Positions 47,154 through 56,349 of a stretch of 64,000 nt of DNA are shown piece after piece. Location of the stretch: positions 107,524-171,523 of the forward strand of contig JAKUQR010000003.1 in assembly GCA_022450155.1 (NCBI GenBank). The letters run 5' to 3'. Below the pieces are notes generated by a model. The model was not told the origin of the DNA, did not search any database, and was given only the letters and a program-made list of their open reading frames with translations. Position 1 is the first letter of the stretch, and the number at the start of each line of letters is the position of its first letter. A program made the position numbers and the translations under genes. The stretch comes from Gammaproteobacteria bacterium (GTDB lineage Bacteria; Pseudomonadota; Gammaproteobacteria; Arenicellales; UBA868).

Positions 47154-47729
47154 ATGCAGGAACTGATCGACAAGGTTATCAACGAAGGTGTTCACGTGGG
47201 TGGCGGGATTGTCAAGCTGGATAGTTTTCTAAACCACCAGGTCGAGCCTGGACTCACTTTGCGTATGGCAGTAGAACTCTGCTCACGGTTCCAGTCGTGT
47301 GGCGTGGGTCTGGTGACTAAAGTCGTCACGGCGGAAGTCAGTGGTATTCCTGTCGCGCTGGGTGTGGCATCAACATTTGGTGCGGATTTGATTTATGCCC
47401 GGAAAAGTCGTTCTGCTCTGATGACAGGCACTTATTATGTCGCCGAGGCAATCAGCCGAACCCAAGGCACCCACACAGACCTCATGGTAGATCGCCGTTT
47501 TCTAGGGCCGGATGACTGTGTGCTGATTATTGATGATTTTCTGGCTACAGGATCGACGCTCAGTGCACTCGTTCGTCTCGTGTGTGAAAGCCAGGCCGAT
47601 CTTGCCGGTATCGGTTGTGTGATCGAAAAACCCGCTGAAGGTGGCCGAGAAGTGTTGTCGGATGTCGATGCACCCATCCTGACGTTGGCGACCATCGAGT
47701 TTGTGGGTGACCACATGAAGGTGTACTGA
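47154..47729 (+). CDS. xpt: Xanthine phosphoribosyltransferase
   Basis: A 191-residue purine salvage enzyme that turns xanthine and PRPP into XMP. It follows B. subtilis Xpt from the start: LDSFLNHQVEPG, then the PRPP loop VLIIDDFLATGSTLSALV and GIGCVIEKPAEGGREVL. ATG 47154 is preferred over 47079 since homology begins there and TGGAG lies 8 bp ahead. Neighbours are unrelated. Confidence 0.9.
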   Translation: MQELIDKVINEGVHVGGGIVKLDSFLNHQVEPGLTLRMAVELCSRFQSCGVGLVTKVVTAEVSGIPVALGVASTFGADLIYARKSRSALMTGTYYVAEAISRTQGTHTDLMVDRRFLGPDDCVLIIDDFLATGSTLSALVRLVCESQADLAGIGCVIEKPAEGGREVLSDVDAPILTLATIEFVGDHMKVY

Positions 47730-47758
47730 CAGGGCGGTTAAACGCGGGCTTGACCAGC

Positions 47759-48151
47759 ATGCGCAGCGCTACAGAATCTCCATCAGCACGCCATCGGGTG
47801 ATTTACGAGGTTGTGAAGACGATCCCAGCGGGTGTTGTTGCGACCTATGGTCAGGTTGCTGCCATCGTGGGGTGTAGCCCAAGACTTGTCGGCTATGCTC
47901 TGGCGTCGCTGCCGGCTGGGTTGGATGTGCCCTGGCAGCGGGTAATCAACAGCCAAGGAAAGATCAGTGTCCGCAGCGATGGTGCACCGGATCCGCGTCA
48001 GCGCCAGGCATTAATCCGTGAGGGTATTGTGTTTGACCGTAAAGGGACAGTGAATCTTAAGAGGTTTGGATGGAACGGTCCGGATTGGGACTGGCTCTAC
48101 GAGAGGGGTCTGCAGCCACCCCCATGGCGTGACTCTGTGGCGCGGGGCTGA
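47759..48151 (+). CDS. MGMT-like protein without acceptor cysteine (alkyltransferase-like)
   Basis: A 130-residue protein with the DNA-binding domain of O6-alkylguanine alkyltransferases: VATYGQVAAIVGCSPRLVGYAL forms the helix-turn-helix and arginine finger. In place of the acceptor PCHR it has PWQRV, so it cannot accept an alkyl group. Such alkyltransferase-like proteins bind alkylated guanine and hand it to nucleotide excision repair. The C-terminus WDWLYERGLQPPPW is longer than in E. coli YbaZ-type members. Confidence 0.83.
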   Translation: MRSATESPSARHRVIYEVVKTIPAGVVATYGQVAAIVGCSPRLVGYALASLPAGLDVPWQRVINSQGKISVRSDGAPDPRQRQALIREGIVFDRKGTVNLKRFGWNGPDWDWLYERGLQPPPWRDSVARG

Positions 48152-48173
48152 TTCCACCAGAGGTTCAGCCAGA

Positions 48174-49055
48174 TTACGCAGGCCAGAGTAGGGCGGCACC
48201 GCGGACACCGCCGCTGTCTCCATGGCTATTCGACACGATCGGTGTACGGAAGTCTTCGTTGAATACATAAGGTGCGGTGCGCTGGCGCCCCTCGATGTAC
48301 AGGTGTTCGATATTGGAAAGGCCGCCCCCAAGAACGACCAGATCGGGGTCCAGAATATTGATCACCGTTGCCAGGGCCCGACCAAATCGATCTAAGAACA
48401 CATCCAGTGCTTCCCTGGCTGTACGGTCGTGTACGGATCGTGCGGCTACCGTGGCGGCGTCCACGCCGGTGTCGCCGCCCTGTCTGACATACTCAGCCAC
48501 CAGGCCCGGCCCAGAGAGAAACGTTTCCACACAGCCGTGATTGCCGCAATAACATTGCGGACCATCGACTTCAAGTACATTGTGGCCCCACTCACCGGCA
48601 ATGTGATGCAGACCTTTGATCAGAGTTCTGTTGATGACAATACCCGCACCCACCCCGGTGCCTAGAATGATTCCGAAAACACTGCCAGCATTCTTGCCGG
48701 CACCATCGATGGCTTCAGCAAGGGCAAAACAGTTGGCATCATTTTCCAGGCGAACCGGCCTGTCGAGAAGGGTTTCCAGATCGCGAGCGACTGGTCGACC
48801 ATTCATACAGACTGTATTGGAATTCTTCAGGCACCCGTTTAGTTGTGACACTGCGCCGGGTGTGCAGACACCAACTGTGCATTGACGCCCGGCCATATGC
48901 TCAAGTTCTGCAACCATCGATCCGATGGTGTTTAGGATGGCCTCGTAGCCTTCGGTCTGGGGGGTAGGGTAGCGACGACGGATGATTTCTTCACCGCCCG
49001 GGCCGAGTATGACACCCTCGGTCTTGGTTCCGCCCAGATCAATCCCTATACGCAC
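48174..49055 (-). CDS. ROK family sugar kinase (fructokinase/NagK-like)
   Basis: A 293-residue ROK kinase. The ATP phosphate loop is DLGGTKTEG (6-14), the catalytic aspartate follows in LENDANCFALAEA, and the zinc site is CYCGNHGCVE after GEWGHN. These match bacterial fructokinase (Mak) and N-acetylglucosamine kinase. The exact hexose cannot be decided. It converges with the alkyltransferase-like gene. Confidence 0.88.
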   Translation of the reverse strand: MRIGIDLGGTKTEGVILGPGGEEIIRRRYPTPQTEGYEAILNTIGSMVAELEHMAGRQCTVGVCTPGAVSQLNGCLKNSNTVCMNGRPVARDLETLLDRPVRLENDANCFALAEAIDGAGKNAGSVFGIILGTGVGAGIVINRTLIKGLHHIAGEWGHNVLEVDGPQCYCGNHGCVETFLSGPGLVAEYVRQGGDTGVDAATVAARSVHDRTAREALDVFLDRFGRALATVINILDPDLVVLGGGLSNIEHLYIEGRQRTAPYVFNEDFRTPIVSNSHGDSGGVRGAALLWPA

Positions 49056-49166
49056 ACGTAGACTGACCCGATCAGCTGGGGTTATTTGCGGGGGTTACCT
49101 TACGCCGGAGAAACATCACTCAGCCAGCCCATCGGGAATTTGACCAAAAATTCCGCCAGGTGTTGT

Positions 49167-49982
49167 TCAGTCCGAATGTTCGCAGTGGATCTGCGCGTAA
49201 GCGGAATGATTGTGGATCGATTCGAAATTTTCGGCTTCAACTGTATAGCCGCTGATTCTTTTGTCCTGATTAAGCTGACCGGCGATATCGCGAACAAGGT
49301 CTTCAACGAACTTTGGATTGTCGTACGCTTTTTCGGTGACATATTTTTCGTCAGGTCGTTTGAGTAGACCATACAATTCACAACTCGCCTGTGCTTCAAC
49401 GGTTTCGATCAACTCCTCGATCCAGATAAACGCACTAGAGCGGACGCTCACGGTGACGTGAGAACGCTGGTTGTGGGCTCCATAGTTAGAAATCTCCTTG
49501 GAGCAGGGGCACAGGCTGGTCACGGGTACGACAACACGAATTTCCGTGATGACCTTAGCCTGATTGATCTCACCGGTCAGTGTCACCTGGTAATCGAGCA
49601 AACTCTCAACCCGCGTTACCGGAGCTTTCTTTTGCAGAAAAAACGGAAAACTCATCTCGATATGCCCGGTGTGGGCATCCAAGTGCTCGGTCATCTCGTG
49701 CAGCATGGCCCGGAAAGACCGAACAGTGGTTTCCCGCTCATGCTCGTTTAGGATCTCGATGAAACGGGACATGTGCGTGCCCTTGAAATTATGGGGCAGC
49801 TCAACAAACATGTTGAAGTTGGCAACGGTGTGTTGTTCCCAGCCACTGCGATCTTTGACGATAATTGGATGACGGACATCTTTCACCCCGACTTTGTCAA
49901 TGGTCAGATTCCGGTTATCCGGGCTCCCTTGAACATCCGCAATCGTTGAGTCGACGATGGGTTCGGGTAGGGGTTTGTTCAT
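49167..49982 (-). CDS. folE2: GTP cyclohydrolase I type 2 (FolE2)
   Basis: A 271-residue metal-flexible GTP cyclohydrolase of the FolE2 type that starts folate (and queuosine) synthesis. Evidence: [20 protein letters not shown] with the metal cysteine, and [23 protein letters not shown] 49982 (MNKPLPEP) is used; an upstream ATG adds ten residues without homology. FolE2 often replaces FolE when zinc is scarce. It is directly downstream of dxs. Confidence 0.9.
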   Translation of the reverse strand: MNKPLPEPIVDSTIADVQGSPDNRNLTIDKVGVKDVRHPIIVKDRSGWEQHTVANFNMFVELPHNFKGTHMSRFIEILNEHERETTVRSFRAMLHEMTEHLDAHTGHIEMSFPFFLQKKAPVTRVESLLDYQVTLTGEINQAKVITEIRVVVPVTSLCPCSKEISNYGAHNQRSHVTVSVRSSAFIWIEELIETVEAQASCELYGLLKRPDEKYVTEKAYDNPKFVEDLVRDIAGQLNQDKRISGYTVEAENFESIHNHSAYAQIHCEHSD

Positions 49983-50027
49983 AAGAAAAGCACTTCGTGA
50001 GTTAGAGCGCACAACGTACGCGTAAGT

Positions 50028-51914
50028 CTAAGCAGATTCAAGAATAGGGGCAAGCTGGGATTGCACTGCTTGCTTGATTGCCCGGAGTATCCCGGCAGAA
50101 TCAAGGCCACAGTCGGCGAGCATATCGTTTGGCGAACCGTGTTCGACATGGTGATCAGGCAGGCCCAGACTCAGCATCGGTATGGTGAATTGCTTGCTGC
50201 GTAAGATTTCCGCGACGCCTGAGCCCGCACCGCCAAGCACAGTATTCTCTTCAATGGTGATCAACATGTCGTGGCTCCTGGCTACGTCCAGAATAAGAGA
50301 TTCATCTAACGGTTTCACAAAACGCATATTAACTACGGTTGCATCGAGAGAATCTGCCGCCTCCAGTGCGGGTAAGACCATAGTGCCGAAGGCAAGTATT
50401 GCGATTCTCTTTCCGGTCCTTATGGTTTGTGCACAGCCAAGCGGCAGTTGATTCATGATCTTGTTTTCGGGCTTGCCCGGACCAGCGCCGCGGGGATAGC
50501 GCACGGCTGCAGGACCCTGATGGCGGTAGGCGGTATACAGCATGTCTCGGCACTCAGCTTCGTCGGCCGGCGCCATTACAACCATATTGGGTAGACAGCG
50601 AAGAAAAGTGAGGTCGAAAGCGCCCTGATGGGTTGGCCCATCTGCACCGACAATGCCGGCACGGTCTATGGCCAACGTGACATCCAATCCCTGAACGCTG
50701 ACATCATGTATCAACTGATCGTACGCTCGCTGTAAGAAGGTTGAATAGATGGCGACGACTGGTTTCAGACCTCCGCAGGCGGCACCTGCCGCAAATGTCA
50801 TTGCGTGCTGTTCTGCAATGCCGACATCAAAGTAGCGTTCGGGAAATTTCTCAGAAAATCTCACTAGCCCCGAACCTTCACGCATGGCAGGTGTAATTCC
50901 GATGAGTTTTTCATCTTTTTCGGCCATGTCACACAGCCAATCACCAAAAACGTGACTGTAGGTTCGACTGCCGCTTTTCTTTTCGACTTTGCCCGTGGAC
51001 GGATCGAACGGGCCGACACCATGAAAGACGCTGGGATCTCCTTCAGCCGGTTCGTAACCACGCCCTTTCTGGGTCACTACATGCAGAAAACGCGGGCCGC
51101 GCATGGACTTGAGGTTCTTCAGAGTGGAGATCAGGGTGTGTGTGTCGTGCCCGTTGATCGGGCCGATATAGTAGAACCCAAGTTCTTCGAAAAGCGTACT
51201 CGGCATGACCATGCCTTTCATGTGCTCTTCCCAGCGCTTTGCCAGTGCCTGTATGGGCGGTATGGTGCCCAGGACAGTTTTACTGCCTTCCCTGACCGTG
51301 GTATAGGCTTTCCCTGATAGGATTCTGGCAAGATAGTTGGATATGGCGCCCACGTTACGTGAGATCGACATTTCGTTGTCATTCAGGACGACAAGAATGT
51401 CATTGTCATTGGCACCGGCATTGTTCAGGGCTTCCATCGCAAGGCCGGCGGTCAGTCCACCGTCTCCAATGATGGCAACGACTTCTCGCTGCTGGTTTTC
51501 GAGCCTTGATGCCACAGCCATGCCAAGTGCAGCGCTGATCGACGTGCTGGAATGGCCAGCGCCAAAAACGTCATATTCGCTTTCAGTGCGGCTCAGAAAT
51601 CCTGAAAGTCCAGAGCGCTGGCGGATTGTATGGAGCCGATCTTTCCGGCCCGTCAATATTTTGTGTGGATACGCCTGATGGCCGATATCCCAGACCAGGC
51701 GATCATGGGGTGTGTCAAACACATAATGCAGCGCCAGGGTGAGTTCAACTGCACCCAGACCGGGCGCCAGGTGCCCGCCGGTGGCCGAGATTGTGTTGAT
51801 CAGGTAGTCGCGGATCTCCTGGGCCAGTTGGGGCAGCTGTGCTTGCTCGAGTTGCCGCAGATCAGATGGAGAATCTATGCGGCCCAGAAGGTTCTTTTGT
51901 GATGCTTTACTCAT
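50028..51914 (-). CDS. dxs: 1-deoxy-D-xylulose-5-phosphate synthase
   Basis: A 628-residue ThDP enzyme that joins pyruvate and glyceraldehyde 3-phosphate in the first MEP step. [34 protein letters not shown] and [15 protein letters not shown] are diagnostic, and length matches E. coli Dxs. It lies in the classical xseB-ispA-dxs order, 52 bp downstream of ispA. Confidence 0.97.
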   Translation of the reverse strand: MSKASQKNLLGRIDSPSDLRQLEQAQLPQLAQEIRDYLINTISATGGHLAPGLGAVELTLALHYVFDTPHDRLVWDIGHQAYPHKILTGRKDRLHTIRQRSGLSGFLSRTESEYDVFGAGHSSTSISAALGMAVASRLENQQREVVAIIGDGGLTAGLAMEALNNAGANDNDILVVLNDNEMSISRNVGAISNYLARILSGKAYTTVREGSKTVLGTIPPIQALAKRWEEHMKGMVMPSTLFEELGFYYIGPINGHDTHTLISTLKNLKSMRGPRFLHVVTQKGRGYEPAEGDPSVFHGVGPFDPSTGKVEKKSGSRTYSHVFGDWLCDMAEKDEKLIGITPAMREGSGLVRFSEKFPERYFDVGIAEQHAMTFAAGAACGGLKPVVAIYSTFLQRAYDQLIHDVSVQGLDVTLAIDRAGIVGADGPTHQGAFDLTFLRCLPNMVVMAPADEAECRDMLYTAYRHQGPAAVRYPRGAGPGKPENKIMNQLPLGCAQTIRTGKRIAILAFGTMVLPALEAADSLDATVVNMRFVKPLDESLILDVARSHDMLITIEENTVLGGAGSGVAEILRSKQFTIPMLSLGLPDHHVEHGSPNDMLADCGLDSAGILRAIKQAVQSQLAPILESA

Positions 51915-51965
51915 ATGGGAAACCGAATTATCGCTGACATTGGGTCTGGGTTCGGGTTAGCGGTG

Positions 51966-52865
51966 TCAGTGCGTTCTGTAGATAGTAAATGCAGCGAGTT
52001 CCCTGAGCAAACCGGTGTTTATCGATAAGCAATCCAGTGACCTGATCGCACGTTCGTGCAGGTCCCGTGCAAACTCGCGCGCGTTCTGTTCCCCGAGTTC
52101 ACTGAGGTACGTGGATTTATCAGAGTTGCGGTCGGAACCGCTGTCTTTGCCGAGAATGTCTGTACTGACGGTACCGTCGAGTACATCATCAATGATCTGG
52201 TAGGCCAGGCCAATTGCATCGGCAAATTTATCCAATTGATCTAATGTCATTTTATCGGCTGAACCGGTCAGCGCACCTAGAGCAACCGATGCCCGTATCA
52301 GACTGCCGGTTTTAAGCGCGTGCATTGTCGCCAATGATTCCATTCTGATGTCACCGCATGATTCTGCCAGATCCATTGCCTGGCCGCCGGCGAGGCCTCG
52401 TGCCCCCACTGCGCTGGCAAGTATCTGACACATCTCAAGGCGCCGCGCTGCGTCAACGGTTAGGGCGCTGTCGGATGTGAGCAGCTCAAAAGCCAATGTC
52501 TGTAAGGCATCACCTGCCAGAATTGCTGTTGCCTCATCAAAGGCTTTGTGGCACGTGGGTTGTCCGCGCCGTAGATCGTCATCGTCCATTGCAGGTAGAT
52601 CATCGTGAATCAGTGAGAAAGCGTGCACCAGTTCGACCGCACACGCTGGAACATCCAGAGCGCTGTCCGCCGCACCGGTACATCTGCCAGCGGCATAAAC
52701 CAATGCCGCCCGGAAACGTTTGCCTACAGCCAGCGTACTGTAGCGCATGGCACTGTGCAGCAGACCTGGCTGATTTGCTGTTGCGGGCAGTATTCGATCC
52801 AGATGATCAACGACACGTTCTCGCCATACCGTCCAGAGGGGATCAAGAAAGTCTTTGCCGGCCAC
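51966..52865 (-). CDS. ispA: Geranyl/farnesyl diphosphate synthase
   Basis: A 299-residue trans-prenyltransferase that makes farnesyl diphosphate. The first aspartate-rich motif is LIHDDLPAMDDDDLRRG and the second YQIIDDVLD, in the order expected for FPP synthase. It shares one base with the xseB stop/start area, consistent with a single operon, and feeds on the products of dxs and ispG. Confidence 0.95.
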   Translation of the reverse strand: MAGKDFLDPLWTVWRERVVDHLDRILPATANQPGLLHSAMRYSTLAVGKRFRAALVYAAGRCTGAADSALDVPACAVELVHAFSLIHDDLPAMDDDDLRRGQPTCHKAFDEATAILAGDALQTLAFELLTSDSALTVDAARRLEMCQILASAVGARGLAGGQAMDLAESCGDIRMESLATMHALKTGSLIRASVALGALTGSADKMTLDQLDKFADAIGLAYQIIDDVLDGTVSTDILGKDSGSDRNSDKSTYLSELGEQNAREFARDLHERAIRSLDCLSINTGLLRELAAFTIYRTH

Positions 52866-53107
52866 TAGTCTTGTGGCTCGAAGGGTTCGGTTTGTAGCTC
52901 GCCGTTTTTCTCAATCAGCGTCTGTACCTTCTGTTCCGCAGCATCCAGGCTGGATCTGCAGATCTGAGCCAATGCCATACCTCGCTCAAAATCTTTCAGG
53001 GAAGCCTCCAGCGACTGATCACCTTCCTCCATCCTCACAACAATGGTTTCAAGTTCCTTTAGGGATTTCTCGAAATCCCCAATTCTCGACTTGGCTTGTC
53101 TGGCCAT
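52865..53107 (-). CDS. xseB: Exodeoxyribonuclease VII small subunit
   Basis: An 80-residue helical XseB subunit with FEKSLKELETIVVRMEEGDQ and LKDFERGMALAQICRSSLDAAEQKV, both typical of the family. It combines with XseA to degrade single-stranded DNA. It is the first gene of the xseB-ispA-dxs operon. Confidence 0.92.
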   Translation of the reverse strand: MARQAKSRIGDFEKSLKELETIVVRMEEGDQSLEASLKDFERGMALAQICRSSLDAAEQKVQTLIEKNGELQTEPFEPQD

Positions 53108-53145
53108 AGTAAGTTGCCTCGTTGACCTTGATTGAAGCCCCGATT

Positions 53146-53174
53146 TTGACTCAGGGTCACGTACAGACTATTTT
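53146..53174 (+). promoter_or_regulatory. Sigma70 promoter of rubrerythrin gene
   Basis: TTGACT (53146-53151) and TATTTT (53169-53174) with an ideal 17-bp spacer; transcription would begin near 53181, about 40 bp before the rubrerythrin ATG. It also lies in the 5' region of the divergent xseB operon. Confidence 0.65.
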
Positions 53175-53220
53175 ATCGCAGGCTGAATTTCTTCAACAAT
53201 TCGGTTATAGAGGCGCTAAC

Positions 53221-53639
53221 ATGGCATTCAAGGGGAGTCAAACAGAACAGCATCTCAAAGGTGCGTTCGCGGGAGACTCGCAGGCAAACCGGCGTTATCT
53301 GTATGTCGCAGCGAAGGCCGACGTCGAGGGGTATAACGATGTTGCGGCTGTGTTCAGGTCAACTGCGGAAGGGGAAACTGGCCACGCCCACGGTCATCTG
53401 GAGTATCTGGAGCAAACGGGTGACCCTGCTACGGGTACCCTATTGGTGCGACCAGCCAGAACCTGCAGGCAGCCATAGCGGGTGAAACCCATGAATATAC
53501 AGACATGTATCCAGGGATGTCGAAAACCGCAAGAGAAGTAGGTTTTGATGAGATTGCAGACTGGTTTGAAACTTTGGCCAAAGCCGAACGGTCGCACGCC
53601 AACCGGTTCCAGAAGGCTCTCGATAATCTTGATGGCTGA
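53221..53639 (+). pseudogene. Rubrerythrin with a one-base frameshift
   Basis: A 139-residue rubrerythrin-type diiron protein (the short kind without a rubredoxin domain) would be read from ATG 53221 if one base were restored. The first frame gives MAFKGSQTEQHLKGAF through [11 protein letters not shown]; the rest continues in another frame with [17 protein letters not shown] and [19 protein letters not shown] to the stop at 53637-53639. The break lies at the CCC of 53438-53440, where one C seems lost. As written, the protein stops after unrelated residues and lacks half its iron ligands. Either a recent mutation or a sequencing/assembly error. Confidence 0.85.
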
Positions 53640-53670
53640 CTACAGATCGGTCAGAATTATTCGCATACAA

Positions 53671-53695
53671 GGCCGGTTGTAACTGGTCCTTTTTT
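53671..53695 (+). terminator. Intrinsic terminator after rubrerythrin
   Basis: GGCCGGT (53671-53677) pairs with ACTGGTC (53682-53688), including two G-U pairs, around a 4-nt loop, and is followed by six T (53690-53695). It lies 32 bp behind the rubrerythrin stop. Confidence 0.7.
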
Positions 53696-53800
53696 CTAAA
53701 TCCGGCACAAGAAGGGGCCAAACACCCGTACAGAATCAGGGTCTGCGGGAGTCGTGTATTATTCGCGCCGCCCCCACCAGCAACTTCAAATATAGACTCG

Positions 53801-55693
53801 ATGACCGCCAGCTACGACGCAAGTGCAATTGAAGTTCTGACAGGTCTGCAACCGGTCAGAAAGCGACCGGGGATGTATACGGAGACCGAGCGACCAGATC
53901 ATCTGGCGCAGGAAGTGATCGACAACAGTGTCGACGAGGCAATTGCTGGTTACGCTCGCCGTATTGAGGTTACGTTACACAAAGATCAGTCAATGACGGT
54001 AACAGACGACGGTCGCGGTATGCCCGTAGATAAGCACAAGGGCGAGAAAATCAGCGGTGTTGAGGTGATTCTCACCCGGCTTCACGCAGGGGGTAAGTTC
54101 TCCGACAAAAGCTACAGTTATGCCGGTGGTCTGCATGGTGTTGGCGTGTCCGTTGTGAATGCGCTGTCATCCAGACTGGAGGTCTGGGTCAAGCGCAGCG
54201 GTAAGGAATACCACATGGCGTTTCGTGATGGTGTGGCACTGGGTCGACTCAAGTCGACTGGCAAGGTCGGTGCCCGGAATACAGGTACGCGGCTTCGGTT
54301 CTGGCCAGACCCTGAATATTTTGACAGCCCTGGCTTCTCGGTCAGTCGACTTAAAAGGCTGTTGAGAGCAAAGGCAGTCCTGAGTCCTGGACTGCGTATA
54401 GAGTTCAGGGACGAGAGTAATTCAAAGAACAGCGAAAGCTGGGAATACGAGGATGGGCTGGAAGATTATCTGTTGAGTGAAATCGGGGATTTTGAGATTG
54501 TTCCGGCGGCCCCGTTTGTGGGACATGTCAAGACCGGAGAACAGGAAGTTGACTGGGTGGTGTCCTGGCTGGCTAATGGGGGCGACCCGGTCGCAGAAAG
54601 CTATGTCAATCTTATCCCGACGGCCCAGGGCGGCTCGCACGTGAGCGGATTTCGCGGTGGGTTGACCGATGCGGTCAGAGAATTCTGTGAATTCAGGGAA
54701 CTGTTGCCACGAGGCATCAAACTGGCGCCGGAAGATGTCTGGAACAGCTGTTGTTTTGTGTTATCTGTGAGAATGAAGGATCCGCAGTTCAGCGGCCAGA
54801 CCAAAGAACGGTTGTCCTCGCGCGATGCCGGAATCTTCGTCAGCGCCATGTCTCGCGATGCTTTCAGCTTGTGGCTGAACCAGCATACTACAGAGGCGGA
54901 GCAGATCGCGAGTCTGGCCATTGAAAACGCGCAGCATCGGCTCAAGGCCGGTCGTCAGGTAGCACGAAAGAAAGTCGCAACCGGACCGGCGCTGCCCGGA
55001 AAACTGGCAGACTGCGCCAGTCAGGACCTTGAACAGACCGAACTGTTTCTGGTGGAAGGAGATTCAGCTGGAGGATCGGCAAAGCAAGCCAGGGACAAGG
55101 ATTTTCAGGCTATCATGCCGCTGCGCGGCAAGATATTGAACACCTGGGAGGTCGATTCGGCGGAGGTGCTGGGGTCGCAGGAGGTGCACGATATCGCGAT
55201 TGCGCTGGGGGTTGATCCGGGTTCTTCAGACTTTTCAGGTCTGCGGTATGGCAAGGTCTGTATTCTTGCTGATGCCGATTCCGATGGTGCGCACATCGCA
55301 ACATTGCTCTGCGCCCTATTTGTGCGTCACTTCAGGGCGTTGGTTGAAGCCGGTCGAGTCTGCGTCGCAATGCCGCCTCTGTTTCGAGTGGATGTCGGCA
55401 AGCACGTTTTCTACGCGTTGGATGAAAAAGAACGGCGCAATATTCTTAGTCACATTGAAAAAGAGAAGCTTCGCGGTACAGTGAATGTGCAACGATTTAA
55501 GGGATTAGGAGAGATGAATCCGGCACAACTGCGCGAAACGACAATGAATCCTGCAACACGCCGGCTTATTCAACTGAAATTTGATCGCCACACCAAGGCG
55601 GAAGAGACACTGGATCTACTGCTCGCGCGCAAGCGCTCAGGTGACCGCAAGATCTGGCTGGGTCAAAAGGGCGACCAGGCGGACATCGACTAG
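53801..55693 (+). CDS. parE: DNA topoisomerase IV subunit B
   Basis: A 630-residue GHKL-type ATPase subunit of topoisomerase IV, which unlinks daughter chromosomes. N-terminal ATP site: DNSVDEAIAGYA, DDGRGMPVD and GGLHGVGVSVVNALS. The TOPRIM domain has EGDSAGGSAKQARD and DADSDGAHI, and the C-terminus GLGEMNPAQLRETTMNP. Length (E. coli ParE 630) distinguishes it from the longer GyrB. parC is not in the window. Confidence 0.96.
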   Translation: MTASYDASAIEVLTGLQPVRKRPGMYTETERPDHLAQEVIDNSVDEAIAGYARRIEVTLHKDQSMTVTDDGRGMPVDKHKGEKISGVEVILTRLHAGGKFSDKSYSYAGGLHGVGVSVVNALSSRLEVWVKRSGKEYHMAFRDGVALGRLKSTGKVGARNTGTRLRFWPDPEYFDSPGFSVSRLKRLLRAKAVLSPGLRIEFRDESNSKNSESWEYEDGLEDYLLSEIGDFEIVPAAPFVGHVKTGEQEVDWVVSWLANGGDPVAESYVNLIPTAQGGSHVSGFRGGLTDAVREFCEFRELLPRGIKLAPEDVWNSCCFVLSVRMKDPQFSGQTKERLSSRDAGIFVSAMSRDAFSLWLNQHTTEAEQIASLAIENAQHRLKAGRQVARKKVATGPALPGKLADCASQDLEQTELFLVEGDSAGGSAKQARDKDFQAIMPLRGKILNTWEVDSAEVLGSQEVHDIAIALGVDPGSSDFSGLRYGKVCILADADSDGAHIATLLCALFVRHFRALVEAGRVCVAMPPLFRVDVGKHVFYALDEKERRNILSHIEKEKLRGTVNVQRFKGLGEMNPAQLRETTMNPATRRLIQLKFDRHTKAEETLDLLLARKRSGDRKIWLGQKGDQADID

Positions 55694-55770
55694 CTGACCA
55701 AGAAAATTGTACAGTCCCGGCTGCGCCGCTGTTCGGGTTTGGTCTGTGGCCCGCACCGGACTAGTCGTGA

Positions 55771-56349
55771 TCACCAGTACGGCTGCGTCCTGGGATCCCG
55801 GATAGTGAGGGTGTGCCGCTCATAGATCACAAAACCGGTACGCTGATAAACCGCCAGCGCAGCGGGGTGATCCAGCGTACACGTGTTGACCCAGATCCTG
55901 TCTGGACTTTGTGATTGGGCTTCACCTACGGCCCAATACAGGAACCAGGGGCCGAGCTTGCAGCCGATATATTCCGGCAGTAGTCCGAAATACGCGATTT
56001 CGACCTCGCCGGGGACACGGCTGTCCAGTTCGACATATCCAGCTGGCGTGCCTTCGACGTAGAGCACGTGGATTGCAACCGCATCGTTTGAAATGATGGC
56101 ATGGAGATCTGTGTCAGAGATCCCGCGCCGTTCATACCACAACCAGGGTTCGCCGATCTGGCAGTAGAGATAACGATAAAAAGAAACCGTCGGGTTTTTG
56201 GCGCGCAGCAGCGTGAGGTTTGAAATCTGCGACGGGATCGCCGGTGCGGGTTGAACCAGTGTGCTGAGATTCAGGTAAGTGACAGTTACCTTAAGTGTTT
56301 TGTCAGAGCGGCAAGGTGGCGCCGGTGGCAGCGCAGACGATCGAATCAT
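55771..56349 (-). CDS. GNAT family N-acetyltransferase
   Basis: A 192-residue acetyltransferase-like protein. The GNAT core is seen at AIHVLYVEGTPAGYVELDSR, EIAYFGLLPEYIGCKLGPWFL (acetyl-CoA loop) and VNTCTLDHPAALAVYQRTGFVIYE. The substrate is unknown. It overlaps the stop of the flippase-like gene by 4 bp (ATGA), so the two are translated together. The first 30 residues are not conserved in pattern, and a later start is possible. Confidence 0.8.
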   Translation of the reverse strand: MIRSSALPPAPPCRSDKTLKVTVTYLNLSTLVQPAPAIPSQISNLTLLRAKNPTVSFYRYLYCQIGEPWLWYERRGISDTDLHAIISNDAVAIHVLYVEGTPAGYVELDSRVPGEVEIAYFGLLPEYIGCKLGPWFLYWAVGEAQSQSPDRIWVNTCTLDHPAALAVYQRTGFVIYERHTLTIRDPRTQPYW

